Below, piece by piece: positions 39,636 through 47,685 of a stretch of DNA of 54,943 bases; the stretch's first letter is position 1; every line of letters starts with the position of its first letter. A program made the position numbers and the translations under genes. This DNA is from Bacteroidales bacterium (lineage in GTDB: Bacteria; Bacteroidota; Bacteroidia; Bacteroidales; UBA932), in the NCBI GenBank assembly GCA_017464245.1, contig JAFUDV010000053.1, positions 1 to 54,943 of the forward strand, written 5' to 3'. Under the pieces are notes generated by a model that was not told the DNA's origin, did no database searches, and saw only the letters and a list, made by a program, of their open reading frames with translations.

Positions 39636-41453
39636 TCAAAGGTCGTTTACGGCGTGGTAGGGATTCTCGGCGGCACCGGAGCGGAACATCGCCTCCAGGT
39701 CGCCGTTCGACAGGATTTCAAACAGGGATTCCGTCCGGCTGCGGAGGTCGGCCGCCCGGACTGCGGGCTCCAGCCGCCAGTCCTCGAAGGGATCGAGGAG
39801 GCCGTTTCCGTTCATGTCCCGGAACCCGTGGCAGTCCGCCACGATGATCCGGACGCCGGAATCCCAGCCATAGCTGAGGACGGGCCCGCCGTCATCCTGG
39901 AGGACATAGTTGTACCCCTGGCCGGAAGAGCGCTCGAAGCAGAAGGACTGCGCCCGCTCCGATTCTCCGGCCAGGTCGAAAGTGTGGTATCCCAGCCCCT
40001 GGAACAAGGGGAGGAAACCGAGGGTCCTTTCGCGGAAGTCGTCGTAAGAACGCCTCTCCTGTGGACTCCAGCCGATCTCGGCGATGGCGAAAGCACGGGG
40101 ATAGAGCATATATTCCGCATGCTCCCGGGTGGGGATGCATTCGCACCAGAGATTGCCCTGGACGCCCAGGAGGTGGTGCCGGACTTCGTCGGGAATGCCG
40201 GCTTCGGGATCGTAGGAATAGACATGCCGCAGGGACTGCAGATGTCCGAAAGCACGGGGTTCCTTGCGGATCAGGTCCTGGTAATAGTCCAGATACAGGT
40301 GCGTGTTCGGGGACATCACGACATCGTGTCCCTGGGCAATGGCCGCCCGGCCCCCGGCCGATCCCCGCCAGGACTGGACGGTCGCATCGGCGGGAAGCCC
40401 CGTCTCCACGATTTCGTCCCAGCCGATGATGCGCCGGCCGCGGCTCCGTACGAACGCATCGATCCGGCGGACCAGATAGCCCTGAAGTTCATGGACTTCC
40501 GTCATCCCTTCCTCCTGCATCCGGCGCTGGCAGTCGATGCACAGGGGCCAGTCCTTCATCACGGCCTCGTCTCCGCCTATATGGATGTACGGCGAGGGGA
40601 AAATGTCCATCACCTCGTCCAGGATGGCTTCCAGCATCCGGAAAGTATCCTCCTTGCCGGGGCACAGGTCCCAGGACCAGTCCCGGGGCGTCCCGTCCGC
40701 ATTCCGGCAGGCCAGCTCCGGGTACGACCGGTTCACCTCCAGGCTGTGGCCCGGCATCTCCACTTCGGGGATCACCGTGATATGCCGCGCCGCCGCATAG
40801 GCGACGATCTCCCGCAGGTCCTGCTTCGTATAGAAGCCGCCATAGGCTCCGGGCGTATCGGCGGAGGCGAAGCGGTATCCCCCGCCTTCCCAGTCAAAGT
40901 AGCCGTCCCCGATCCGCCAGGCGCCCGTCCGGGTGAGGTTGGGATAACTGTCGATTTCCATACGCCATCCCGCCGAATCGTCCAGATGCAGATGCAGGAC
41001 GTTCAGCTTCAGCAGGGCCATCGCATCGATCTGCCTGAGCAGGAAGTCTTTCCCCTTGAAACTCCGGGACTCGTCAATCATGAGGCCCCGGTGGCGAAAG
41101 CGCGGATAGTCGAAAATCGTGCAGCAGGTCAGTTCCGGGCCGGCCAGCCGCATCTGTTCCAAAGTCTTCCGGGCGCGGAAAACGCCCGTCTCCGTCAGGG
41201 CCTCGATCCGGATTCCTTCCGGGCCGACGGAGAGTTCATAGGCCTCCTCCTTCGCGAAGTCCGGAAGGGTGGCCGCCTTCTTCCGGAAGCGGCGGCTTCC
41301 CAGCCGGACTTCCGTGTCCTTTGCGGAGGTTGCGGCCCCCTTTCCCACCATATAGGATACCGGTCTGGGAATCAAGGCTTCCGGACCGCCCTGCGCCTGC
41401 ATGGGCAGGCCTGCAAGAAGGACAAAAAGGCTTGTAAACAGCAGTTTCCGCAT
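39636..41453 (-). CDS. GH20 beta-N-acetylhexosaminidase with GH3-like C-terminal tail
   Basis: A 605-residue exported enzyme (signal peptide 1-20) that removes terminal beta-GlcNAc or beta-GalNAc by substrate-assisted catalysis. Order: GH20b-like N-terminal domain (25-115), then a TIM barrel with RHRGLMIDESR, LNVLHLHLDDSAGWR, VIPEVEMPGHS and the catalytic pair Asp295-Glu296 in HIGGDEA. The tail is odd: RDMNGNGLLDPFEDWRLEP (545-563) followed by VRAADLRSR resembles the N-terminal start of GH3 enzymes. It could be a relic of a GH3 fusion or a calcium-binding loop. The promoter leaves almost no leader. Confidence 0.92.
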   Translation of the reverse strand: MRKLLFTSLFVLLAGLPMQAQGGPEALIPRPVSYMVGKGAATSAKDTEVRLGSRRFRKKAATLPDFAKEEAYELSVGPEGIRIEALTETGVFRARKTLEQMRLAGPELTCCTIFDYPRFRHRGLMIDESRSFKGKDFLLRQIDAMALLKLNVLHLHLDDSAGWRMEIDSYPNLTRTGAWRIGDGYFDWEGGGYRFASADTPGAYGGFYTKQDLREIVAYAAARHITVIPEVEMPGHSLEVNRSYPELACRNADGTPRDWSWDLCPGKEDTFRMLEAILDEVMDIFPSPYIHIGGDEAVMKDWPLCIDCQRRMQEEGMTEVHELQGYLVRRIDAFVRSRGRRIIGWDEIVETGLPADATVQSWRGSAGGRAAIAQGHDVVMSPNTHLYLDYYQDLIRKEPRAFGHLQSLRHVYSYDPEAGIPDEVRHHLLGVQGNLWCECIPTREHAEYMLYPRAFAIAEIGWSPQERRSYDDFRERTLGFLPLFQGLGYHTFDLAGESERAQSFCFERSSGQGYNYVLQDDGGPVLSYGWDSGVRIIVADCHGFRDMNGNGLLDPFEDWRLEPAVRAADLRSRTESLFEILSNGDLEAMFRSGAAENPYHAVNDL

Positions 41454-41457
41454 AAGA

Positions 41458-41489
41458 CAAAGATAGGGTTAATCCGGGTGAAAAACAAG
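41458..41489 (-). promoter_or_regulatory. Promoter of the GH20-GntR operon
   Basis: On the minus strand CTTG (41486-41489), a 20-base spacer and TATCTTTG (41458-41465), ending four bases before the ATG. Confidence 0.6.
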
Positions 41490-41518
41490 GGAGGACAGCC
41501 CGAAAAGGCCGTCCTCCC
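41481..41518 (-). terminator. Intrinsic terminator after the lipoprotein gene
   Basis: GGGAGGAC (41489-41496) pairs with GTCCTCCC (41511-41518). After an A-C mismatch a further GCC/GGC pair closes the stem. On the minus strand TTGTTTTT follows. It directly abuts the GH20 promoter. Confidence 0.8.
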
Positions 41519-41536
41519 CGTCATGCATTCCGGTCG

Positions 41537-43726
41537 CTATTCAATCGTCAGCTTGAACACGGACACACCCACATTGTGGAGATGGCCCATGATGTAAGCG
41601 GCATCGTCCTTGACGACCACGGCGCAGTTGGCGGAAGTCTGGTCGGTCCAGGTCGGATTCGGCATCACATTCTCGGATGCGCCTTCCTCGGCAATCTGGA
41701 TGGCGGCCTGATAGACCACCTTGTCTTCCTCGAGGGAAGCCTTGAAATCGGCGGCGGAACCCTTGTCTTCGATGACCTTGACCCAGGCGCGGGCCGCATT
41801 CTTCATCTTCGTGAAGGCGATGAACTTCCTGCCCTTGAACTCGAACGGAGTGACTCCGAACATCTTGCTCATGTTCTCCGTCGTCGCCGGAGCGTTCCAG
41901 GCCTGGCCCTCGGTGGAATTCAGGTCATAGAACATGGCGATGTCGGGCGTGACCAGCAGGCCGAACTTGTCCGTCATGTCATACATGTAGAAAGAGCCCT
42001 TGCCCTGAGAAGCGCCGTAACCGTAGTTGAAGCCGTCCGGAGTCTGGGACTTCAGCTGGCCGTTCTCGATATTGAAACGGGCGGTCGTGCTGGCGCCGGA
42101 CGTGTTGGTGCGGAACCAGACGCATCCCTTCGACCAGTCGCCGACCACCGTGAAGAAGTCGCCGAAGCGGCGTTCCGCCCAGGTCGGAAGGGTGTATTCG
42201 GAAAGAAGCTTGGTCGGAGCGGCATCGATGCCGTTCTCATAGGCGTAGAGATACAGATGCTCGCCGCCCGTCATGGACATGTTGCTGAGCAGGAGGATGT
42301 GCTTGCCCGTCGCGGGATTGTAGATCGTACGGACGCAGGAGGTAGAGAAGGTGCCCGCATCCTCGACGCCGGTCATGTTCACTTCCTTCACCTTGGAAAG
42401 GTCTCCGTCCAGCGGAATGGCCCAGACCCCCTTCTGTCCGGCACCGGCCTTGGCGACATAGACGTAGTCCTCGTCCATCGCGGCGGTCCGGTCCAGATTA
42501 TTCGAGAAAGTCGGCCACTCGGTCGGATACTTGCCCCAGACGCGCTCGACCTTCACGACGCCGGCCGGAGCGGCCGCCGCCTTCTGGGCGATGGAAATGG
42601 TCTGGATGAGCTGGTCGTTGTCGGCGCGGAGGATCTTCACGTCGCCGGTACGGACGTCACCGGTGTTGGCGGCGACTTTCAGGACGATGGTGCTCTCGGT
42701 CACGGCCTTGGTCTCCACGTAGGTGATCCATTCGGCGGCGGATTCCACCTTATAAGCAAGGTTGGAAACGACCTTGACCTCGACGTCAGCGCCTTCGGCG
42801 GCCACTTCCTCGACCGGGGAGACGGTGAAGACGGCCCCTTCGAAGGAAACCTTCTTGATGGAAGTCTTGCCGGCGCCGTTGTCGGCCCAGACGAGGATCT
42901 GGCCTTCCTCGGCCACCGCCGGAGCGGTCACCTCGACGGTACCGGAAGCCTTGTCCTCCGCTTCCTTGACGGCCACCTTGTAGGCTCCGCCGGCGAAAGC
43001 ATCGACCACGGTGTTCTTGGTGGCGTTCTTCACGGTATAAGGGATGGAGAGGGTCTCACCGCCGTCGATGACAGCCTCCTTGTCGATCTGGAGCTCGAAG
43101 GCTTCGGCCTTGGGGATGGAGATCACCGTACCGTCGGCCAGGTAGAAATCGACCTTCTCCTCGCCGTCCACGACCTTGGAGAAGATGGAGTCACCGCCGG
43201 CCGCTGGACCGGCCTCGGTCCAGGTCTTGCCGCCGTCCACGGAATACTCCCACTTGCCGTCCTTGACGCGGAACTGGGGAGCGGCCTCATAGACCGGAGC
43301 GACCTGCTTGCCGTCCACGACCCAGTACAGGATGCCGTCCACGTTCTGGACTTCCACCTTGGGAGAATGGCCGGGATCGCCGGGATTGCCGGGATCACCC
43401 TGGTCACCCTTGTCGCCCTTGTCGCCGTCCGTTCCGTTCTTGCCGTTGTAGATGGTCACGACACCCTTCTTGGCGAAGGTGATGGTGACGCCGCCTTCGA
43501 TTTCCTGGACGTTCGTCACATAGTCGCCTTTTTCAACGGCGTCCACGACGGCCTTGAGGGCATCCACCTTGGACTGGAAGGTGGCCACCTGCTCGGCGTA
43601 GCTCTTGACCTGGGCGGCGAGGTCATCGACCTTCTTGTTGATGGCCGAGTCGTCATACTCCTTGGCGCAACCGGCGATCAGGAGACCGAAAGCCAGCGCC
43701 AGAATTCCTTTCAATGCTGTTTTCAT
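41537..43726 (-). CDS. Surface lipoprotein: coiled coil, collagen-like tract, BACON domain and shared C-terminal domain
   Basis: A 729-residue lipoprotein (LLIAGC, Cys20, followed by AKEYDD, an acidic motif like a surface-export signal). Order: coiled coil (25-65), a DUF4988-like region, a short collagen-like tract (97-119, Gly every third residue), beta domains, a BACON-like domain (about 305-385, with AAEWITYV and TISIAQKA), then a 338-residue C-terminal domain homologous to that of the lipoprotein at 33001-34893. BACON domains and the coiled-coil stalk suggest surface glycan or mucin binding. Its promoter carries the 21-base shared element. Confidence 0.82.
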   Translation of the reverse strand: MKTALKGILALAFGLLIAGCAKEYDDSAINKKVDDLAAQVKSYAEQVATFQSKVDALKAVVDAVEKGDYVTNVQEIEGGVTITFAKKGVVTIYNGKNGTDGDKGDKGDQGDPGNPGDPGHSPKVEVQNVDGILYWVVDGKQVAPVYEAAPQFRVKDGKWEYSVDGGKTWTEAGPAAGGDSIFSKVVDGEEKVDFYLADGTVISIPKAEAFELQIDKEAVIDGGETLSIPYTVKNATKNTVVDAFAGGAYKVAVKEAEDKASGTVEVTAPAVAEEGQILVWADNGAGKTSIKKVSFEGAVFTVSPVEEVAAEGADVEVKVVSNLAYKVESAAEWITYVETKAVTESTIVLKVAANTGDVRTGDVKILRADNDQLIQTISIAQKAAAAPAGVVKVERVWGKYPTEWPTFSNNLDRTAAMDEDYVYVAKAGAGQKGVWAIPLDGDLSKVKEVNMTGVEDAGTFSTSCVRTIYNPATGKHILLLSNMSMTGGEHLYLYAYENGIDAAPTKLLSEYTLPTWAERRFGDFFTVVGDWSKGCVWFRTNTSGASTTARFNIENGQLKSQTPDGFNYGYGASQGKGSFYMYDMTDKFGLLVTPDIAMFYDLNSTEGQAWNAPATTENMSKMFGVTPFEFKGRKFIAFTKMKNAARAWVKVIEDKGSAADFKASLEEDKVVYQAAIQIAEEGASENVMPNPTWTDQTSANCAVVVKDDAAYIMGHLHNVGVSVFKLTIE

Positions 43727-43756
43727 ATGGCAATAGTGTTTTGGTAATAGCCCCTT

Positions 43757-43777
43757 AAGTGTGGTGTACTGTGGTGC
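43757..43777 (-). promoter_or_regulatory. 21-base shared regulatory element, copy 2
   Basis: On the minus strand it is identical to 22481-22501. It begins six bases after the -7 box, so it lies at the start of the transcript's 5' leader. The two copies are 21 kb apart and have the same orientation relative to transcription. Confidence 0.65.
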
Positions 43778-43783
43778 ACGTCA

Positions 43784-43791
43784 CAAAGATA
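43784..43791 (-). promoter_or_regulatory. -7 box of the surface lipoprotein gene
   Basis: TATCTTTG on the minus strand; the ATG is 57 bases further. The -33 position is poor (GCTT). Confidence 0.5.
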
Positions 43792-43845
43792 AGGATAAAA
43801 TCGAAAAAGTGAAGCCGTCCGGCCTGTTTTTTAGGGCAGATTCCG

Positions 43846-43853
43846 TAAATTTG
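43846..43853 (+). promoter_or_regulatory. -7 box of the GH89 gene
   Basis: TAAATTTG ends four bases before the GH89 ATG, implying a leaderless or nearly leaderless message. Confidence 0.5.
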
Positions 43854-43857
43854 TGAC

Positions 43858-46014
43858 ATGATGAACAGATGGATCCCTCTCCTGCTCCTCGTCGCCACCG
43901 CCTGTTCCACTCCTTCCGAGAAGGCGGCGGACGGCCTGGCCCGGCGCATCGTCCCCGCCTATGCCTCCCGCATCGACTTCGTCCAGACGGCGGACACCAC
44001 GGACGCCTTCGAGGTTTCAGCCAAAGGCAAACGGCTGATAATCAAGGGCAACAACGCCAATTCCATGGCCGTGGGACTGAACTGGTACCTGAACAACGTG
44101 TGCCTGTCCACGGTCTCCTGGCATGCCGACGACCCGGTGGACGTTCCGGAAGTGATGCCGCTGCCGGACTCCGCCGTCCGCATCGAAGCCCTTGTTCCCC
44201 GGCGTTTCTTCCTCAACTACTGCACCTTCGGATACACGATGCCCTGGTGGAAATGGCGCGACTGGGAGCGGTTGATCGACTGGATGGCCTTGAACGGGGT
44301 GAACGAGCCGCTCGCCATCACGGGCCAGGAGGCCGTGTGGCTGAAGGTCTGGAAGCAGTTCGGACTCACGGAAGAGGAAATCCGGGCCTACTTTACCGGA
44401 CCGGCCCACCTCCCCTGGCACCGGATGTGCAACATCGATGGAGTGGACGGTCCCCTGCCCAAAAGCTGGACGGACAGTCAGGTAAGTCTCCAGCAGCAGA
44501 TCCTCGCCCGGGAGCGCTCGCTCGGGATGCGGCCCGTCCTGCCGGCCTTTGCCGGACATGTCCCCGCCCGCCTGAAGGAACTGTACCCCGGCGCCGCCAT
44601 CACGGACATCAGCGGCTGGGCGGGATTCCCGCCGGAGAACCTTCCCCATTTTCTGGCGCCTTCCGATTCTCTCTATCCCTTGATACAGAAAGCGTTCATT
44701 GAGGAACAGACCCGTCTTTTCGGGACGGACCACATCTACGGGTTCGACCTGTTCAACGAGGTCGATGCCCCCTCCTGGGACCCGGAGACCCTCGCCGGCA
44801 TCGCGCGCGGGGCCTACGGCTCCGTGGCGGCCGTGGACCCGCAGGCGGAATGGCTCCAGATGGGCTGGATGTTCCACTACGACCGGAAGCACTGGACACC
44901 GGAAAACGTGAAAGCCTACCTGCAGGCCGTCCCGGCCGGGAAAGTGACCCTGCTGGACTACTATACGGAACACACGCCCGTCTGGACCCGGACGGAGAAG
45001 TTCTACGGGCAGCCGTTCCTCTTCTGCTACCTCGGGAACTTCGGCGGGAACACCATGCTGGCCGGGCCTTTCCGGGAGGAAAGCCGGCGGATCGGGGCCG
45101 CCCTGTCGGAGGGCGGAGCGGCGGGCATCGGCTGCACCCTGGAGGGATTCGGCCTGAACATGCCCCTGTATGAATACGTCCTGGGCCGGGCCTGGGATAC
45201 AGGCGTGTCCGATGACGTCTGGGTGGAGCGCCTTGCCGACCGGCGGGCCGGAGCGGTTTCCACCCCGGCGAGAAAAGCCTGGAGTTCCCTGATGGACAGC
45301 GTTTATGTCCATGGATCCATCTCCCAGGGCCCGCTGCTGTGCGGCCGCCCCTGCCTGGAAGGCTGGAAGGGCTGGACGGTCATCCCGAAGACCTGGTGGG
45401 AGCACAATACGCTGGTGCGGATCTGGGAATCCGTCCTGGAAGCCGGTTCCGCCTCCACCTTGCACCGGTACGACGCCGTCATGCTGGGCTGCCAGGTACT
45501 GGGCGGGTATTATTCCGTCCTCCGGGATTCCTTCTCGCAGGCCTATTATGAGGGCGACCTGGAAAGCGCCCGCGCAGCCGGAGCAAGGATGAAGGAACTG
45601 GCCGCAGACATCGACCGGCTGGCCGGATGCGAGCCGTCCTTCCGCATGGACAAGTGGCTCTCGGACGCGGCCGCCTTCGCTACGACGCCGGAAGAGGAAT
45701 CCTATTACCGGCACAATGCCTGGCACCTCGTGACCACCTGGGGCGGATCGCTCCGGGACTACGCCTCCCGCCTCTGGAGCGGACTCATATCGGCCTATTA
45801 TGCACCCCGCTGGGAACTGTTCATCGACGAAGTCCTCGCCTGCATGGCGGAGGGGCGCCCCTTCGACCAGGACGCGCTGGATGAGCGGATCGACGCCTTC
45901 GAGACGGATCTGGTCGATGCCGCCCCGGCGCTGCCGTCTCCGGATGCCGCCGACGGCCTGGAGCTGGCACGGAAGCTCTGCCGGAAATGGGCTCCGCTCT
46001 CCTCAGCGGACTGA
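43858..46014 (+). CDS. GH89 alpha-N-acetylglucosaminidase (NAGLU-like) lipoprotein
   Basis: A 718-residue lipoprotein (LLVATAC, Cys16) that should remove terminal alpha-linked GlcNAc, as found on gastric-type mucin O-glycans and heparan sulfate. Order: an N-terminal alpha/beta domain (to about 110) with RLIIKGNNANSMAVGLNWYL, a TIM barrel (FFLNYCTFGYTMPWWKWRDW, MALNGVNEPLA) and an all-helical C-terminal domain. Likely catalytic residues are Glu301 (FDLFNEVDAPSWD) and Glu429 (IGCTLEGFGLN), matching the pair known in the Clostridium perfringens enzyme. Its 3' end overlaps the convergent YolD-like gene by 12 bases. Confidence 0.93.
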   Translation: MMNRWIPLLLLVATACSTPSEKAADGLARRIVPAYASRIDFVQTADTTDAFEVSAKGKRLIIKGNNANSMAVGLNWYLNNVCLSTVSWHADDPVDVPEVMPLPDSAVRIEALVPRRFFLNYCTFGYTMPWWKWRDWERLIDWMALNGVNEPLAITGQEAVWLKVWKQFGLTEEEIRAYFTGPAHLPWHRMCNIDGVDGPLPKSWTDSQVSLQQQILARERSLGMRPVLPAFAGHVPARLKELYPGAAITDISGWAGFPPENLPHFLAPSDSLYPLIQKAFIEEQTRLFGTDHIYGFDLFNEVDAPSWDPETLAGIARGAYGSVAAVDPQAEWLQMGWMFHYDRKHWTPENVKAYLQAVPAGKVTLLDYYTEHTPVWTRTEKFYGQPFLFCYLGNFGGNTMLAGPFREESRRIGAALSEGGAAGIGCTLEGFGLNMPLYEYVLGRAWDTGVSDDVWVERLADRRAGAVSTPARKAWSSLMDSVYVHGSISQGPLLCGRPCLEGWKGWTVIPKTWWEHNTLVRIWESVLEAGSASTLHRYDAVMLGCQVLGGYYSVLRDSFSQAYYEGDLESARAAGARMKELAADIDRLAGCEPSFRMDKWLSDAAAFATTPEEESYYRHNAWHLVTTWGGSLRDYASRLWSGLISAYYAPRWELFIDEVLACMAEGRPFDQDALDERIDAFETDLVDAAPALPSPDAADGLELARKLCRKWAPLSSAD

Positions 46015-46200
46015 CGGATCCTCCTTCGCGGGCGGGAGCCCGGCGTTGACCCGCGCCGCCGTCTGTTCGATGACGTCCCCGTAGCCCGTCAGGGCGGCGA
46101 AAGGGGCGAACTGGGCGGCACGTCCTTCCATCGACATCCGGGGATGCCGCCGGGACGTCGGGTGCGGAAGGTCGATGATGTCGTCGTACTTGCCTGTCAT
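46003..46200 (-). CDS. YolD-like small protein
   Basis: A 65-residue protein with the pattern KYDDIIDLPHPTSRRHPRMSM, then RAAQFAPFAALTGYGDVI. This pattern is known from small genes next to Y-family polymerases, mostly in Firmicutes. Its function is unknown, but it is thought to assist or regulate the polymerase. Its ATG overlaps the stop of the polymerase gene. Confidence 0.75.
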   Translation of the reverse strand: MTGKYDDIIDLPHPTSRRHPRMSMEGRAAQFAPFAALTGYGDVIEQTAARVNAGLPPAKEDPSVR

Positions 46201-47642
46201 TTGCGGTGTCCTCCGATCTGGTTGTTGCGTTCACGGGCGGTCGCCCCTTCCTCGAAGTCGATGCCCGTGAGGATGGCGTTCTTGCCGAATTTGCGCCGGA
46301 TGGAAAGAATGGCTTCCTGCCGGCTGCGTTCCCGGGCCCCGCCCTCCTGCGGTTCGTCGAAAAGGCTCAGCTGGACTCCCTCCACGCGGGATTCGTCCAC
46401 GACATGGTTCGCGACCACATAGACGTGACGGATCAGGAGGCGGCGGTCCACGATGCGGTCGTACAGGTCCATCACGGCATCGGCGATCAGGGTGGTGGAC
46501 GAACTCTGGCGGCCCAGGTTCACGGAGCCGTGGGCCGGTTTGGGGACCTTCCGGCCGTACCAGTCGGCATCGACCGGTCCCCCGTACGAATCCTGGTCCA
46601 GGCTCTCGGAATCGTATCCGATATGCAGGACCATCTGGTCCGTGACCAGGCGCTTCTCCACGAGGTCCAGCACCAGCGCGTCCGTCATCTCCCGGACGAT
46701 GACCCGTCCCTTTTCGAAACTGTACGGGCTGGGCAGGACCTGGCCGCTGGACAGGCTGTTCGCCGACGGCCGGTACGCCTTGATGGCGGCGATCGTGCAG
46801 GGTTCCCAGCCCCAGGCATGGTCGATGAGCAGTTCCGCATTGACCCCGAACAGGCGGTACAGGACCTCCTCCTTGCGGAGGGAGCAGCGGGCGACGTCGC
46901 CCATCGTGTACATCCCGTTCGCCTCCAGCCGGGCGGCGATGCCCCGGCCCACGCGCCAGAAATCGGTCAGGGGCCTGTGCGTCCAGTATTTGCGCCGGTA
47001 GGTCATTTCATCCAGTTCGGCGATCCGCACGCCGTCCCTGTCGGCCGGGGAATGCTTCGCCTCGATGTCCATCGCCACCTTCGCCAGGTACAGGTTCGGG
47101 GCGATGCCCGCCGTCGCGGTGATTTTCGTCTCGTCCAGGACGCTCTGGATCATCTGCCGTGCGAGTTCATGGGCCGTCAGGCCATACAGGGGCAGGTAGT
47201 CGGTCGCGTCGATGAAGACCTCGTCGATGGAATAGACATGGATGTCCTCCGAGGAGACGAATCTCAGGTAGATCCCGTATATCTTCGCGCTGATTTCCAT
47301 GTACAGGGCCATCCGCGGCACGGCGATCTCGAAGCCGAGGGCCAGGTGCGGGTTCCGCAGGACCTCCGTATTGTCGGAGGACGTGCCGGTCAGGCGGGCC
47401 TTCCGGGCGCGGGCCGCATTGATCTCGCGCACTTTCTGCTTCACCTCGAACAGCCGTCCCCGCCCGGGGATGCCGTAGGACTTGAGCGAGGGCGAGACGG
47501 CCAGGCAGATGGTCTTGTCCGTCCGCGACGCATCCGCCACCACGAGGTTCGTCGTGAGGGCGTCCACGCCCCGGTCGGCGCATTCCACGGATGCGTAGAA
47601 CGACTTGAGGTCGATGGCGATATAGGTCCTGGCTTTCTCCAT
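46197..47642 (-). CDS. Y-family DNA polymerase (UmuC/DinB-like)
   Basis: A 481-residue translesion polymerase. Catalytic motifs: YIAIDLKSFYASVEC near the N-terminus and YSIDEVFIDATDYL near 145, which supply the metal-binding Asp and Glu. A helix-hairpin-helix region (FWRVGRGIAARLEANGMYTM) and the little-finger domain follow. I start at ATG 47642, after a TATCTTTG box (47652-47659); the frame is open further only through a TTG. It is presumably induced by DNA damage, but I see no LexA box I can defend. A C-terminal VQLSLFD motif resembles a beta-clamp-binding motif. Confidence 0.9.
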   Translation of the reverse strand: MEKARTYIAIDLKSFYASVECADRGVDALTTNLVVADASRTDKTICLAVSPSLKSYGIPGRGRLFEVKQKVREINAARARKARLTGTSSDNTEVLRNPHLALGFEIAVPRMALYMEISAKIYGIYLRFVSSEDIHVYSIDEVFIDATDYLPLYGLTAHELARQMIQSVLDETKITATAGIAPNLYLAKVAMDIEAKHSPADRDGVRIAELDEMTYRRKYWTHRPLTDFWRVGRGIAARLEANGMYTMGDVARCSLRKEEVLYRLFGVNAELLIDHAWGWEPCTIAAIKAYRPSANSLSSGQVLPSPYSFEKGRVIVREMTDALVLDLVEKRLVTDQMVLHIGYDSESLDQDSYGGPVDADWYGRKVPKPAHGSVNLGRQSSSTTLIADAVMDLYDRIVDRRLLIRHVYVVANHVVDESRVEGVQLSLFDEPQEGGARERSRQEAILSIRRKFGKNAILTGIDFEEGATARERNNQIGGHRK

Positions 47643-47651
47643 AGGGAAAGT

Positions 47652-47659
47652 CAAAGATA
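47652..47659 (-). promoter_or_regulatory. -7 box of the Y-family polymerase gene
   Basis: TATCTTTG on the minus strand, nine bases before the ATG. No clear -33 element. Confidence 0.45.
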
Positions 47660-47685
47660 AGGAATTCCGCCGGGATTCGGAATAC

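Noticed and set aside
43365-43435. Gly-Asp-Lys/Pro repeats considered as a separate collagen-like protein
   Set aside because: The tract is only about 23 residues and lies in frame within a large lipoprotein, as a linker after its coiled coil.
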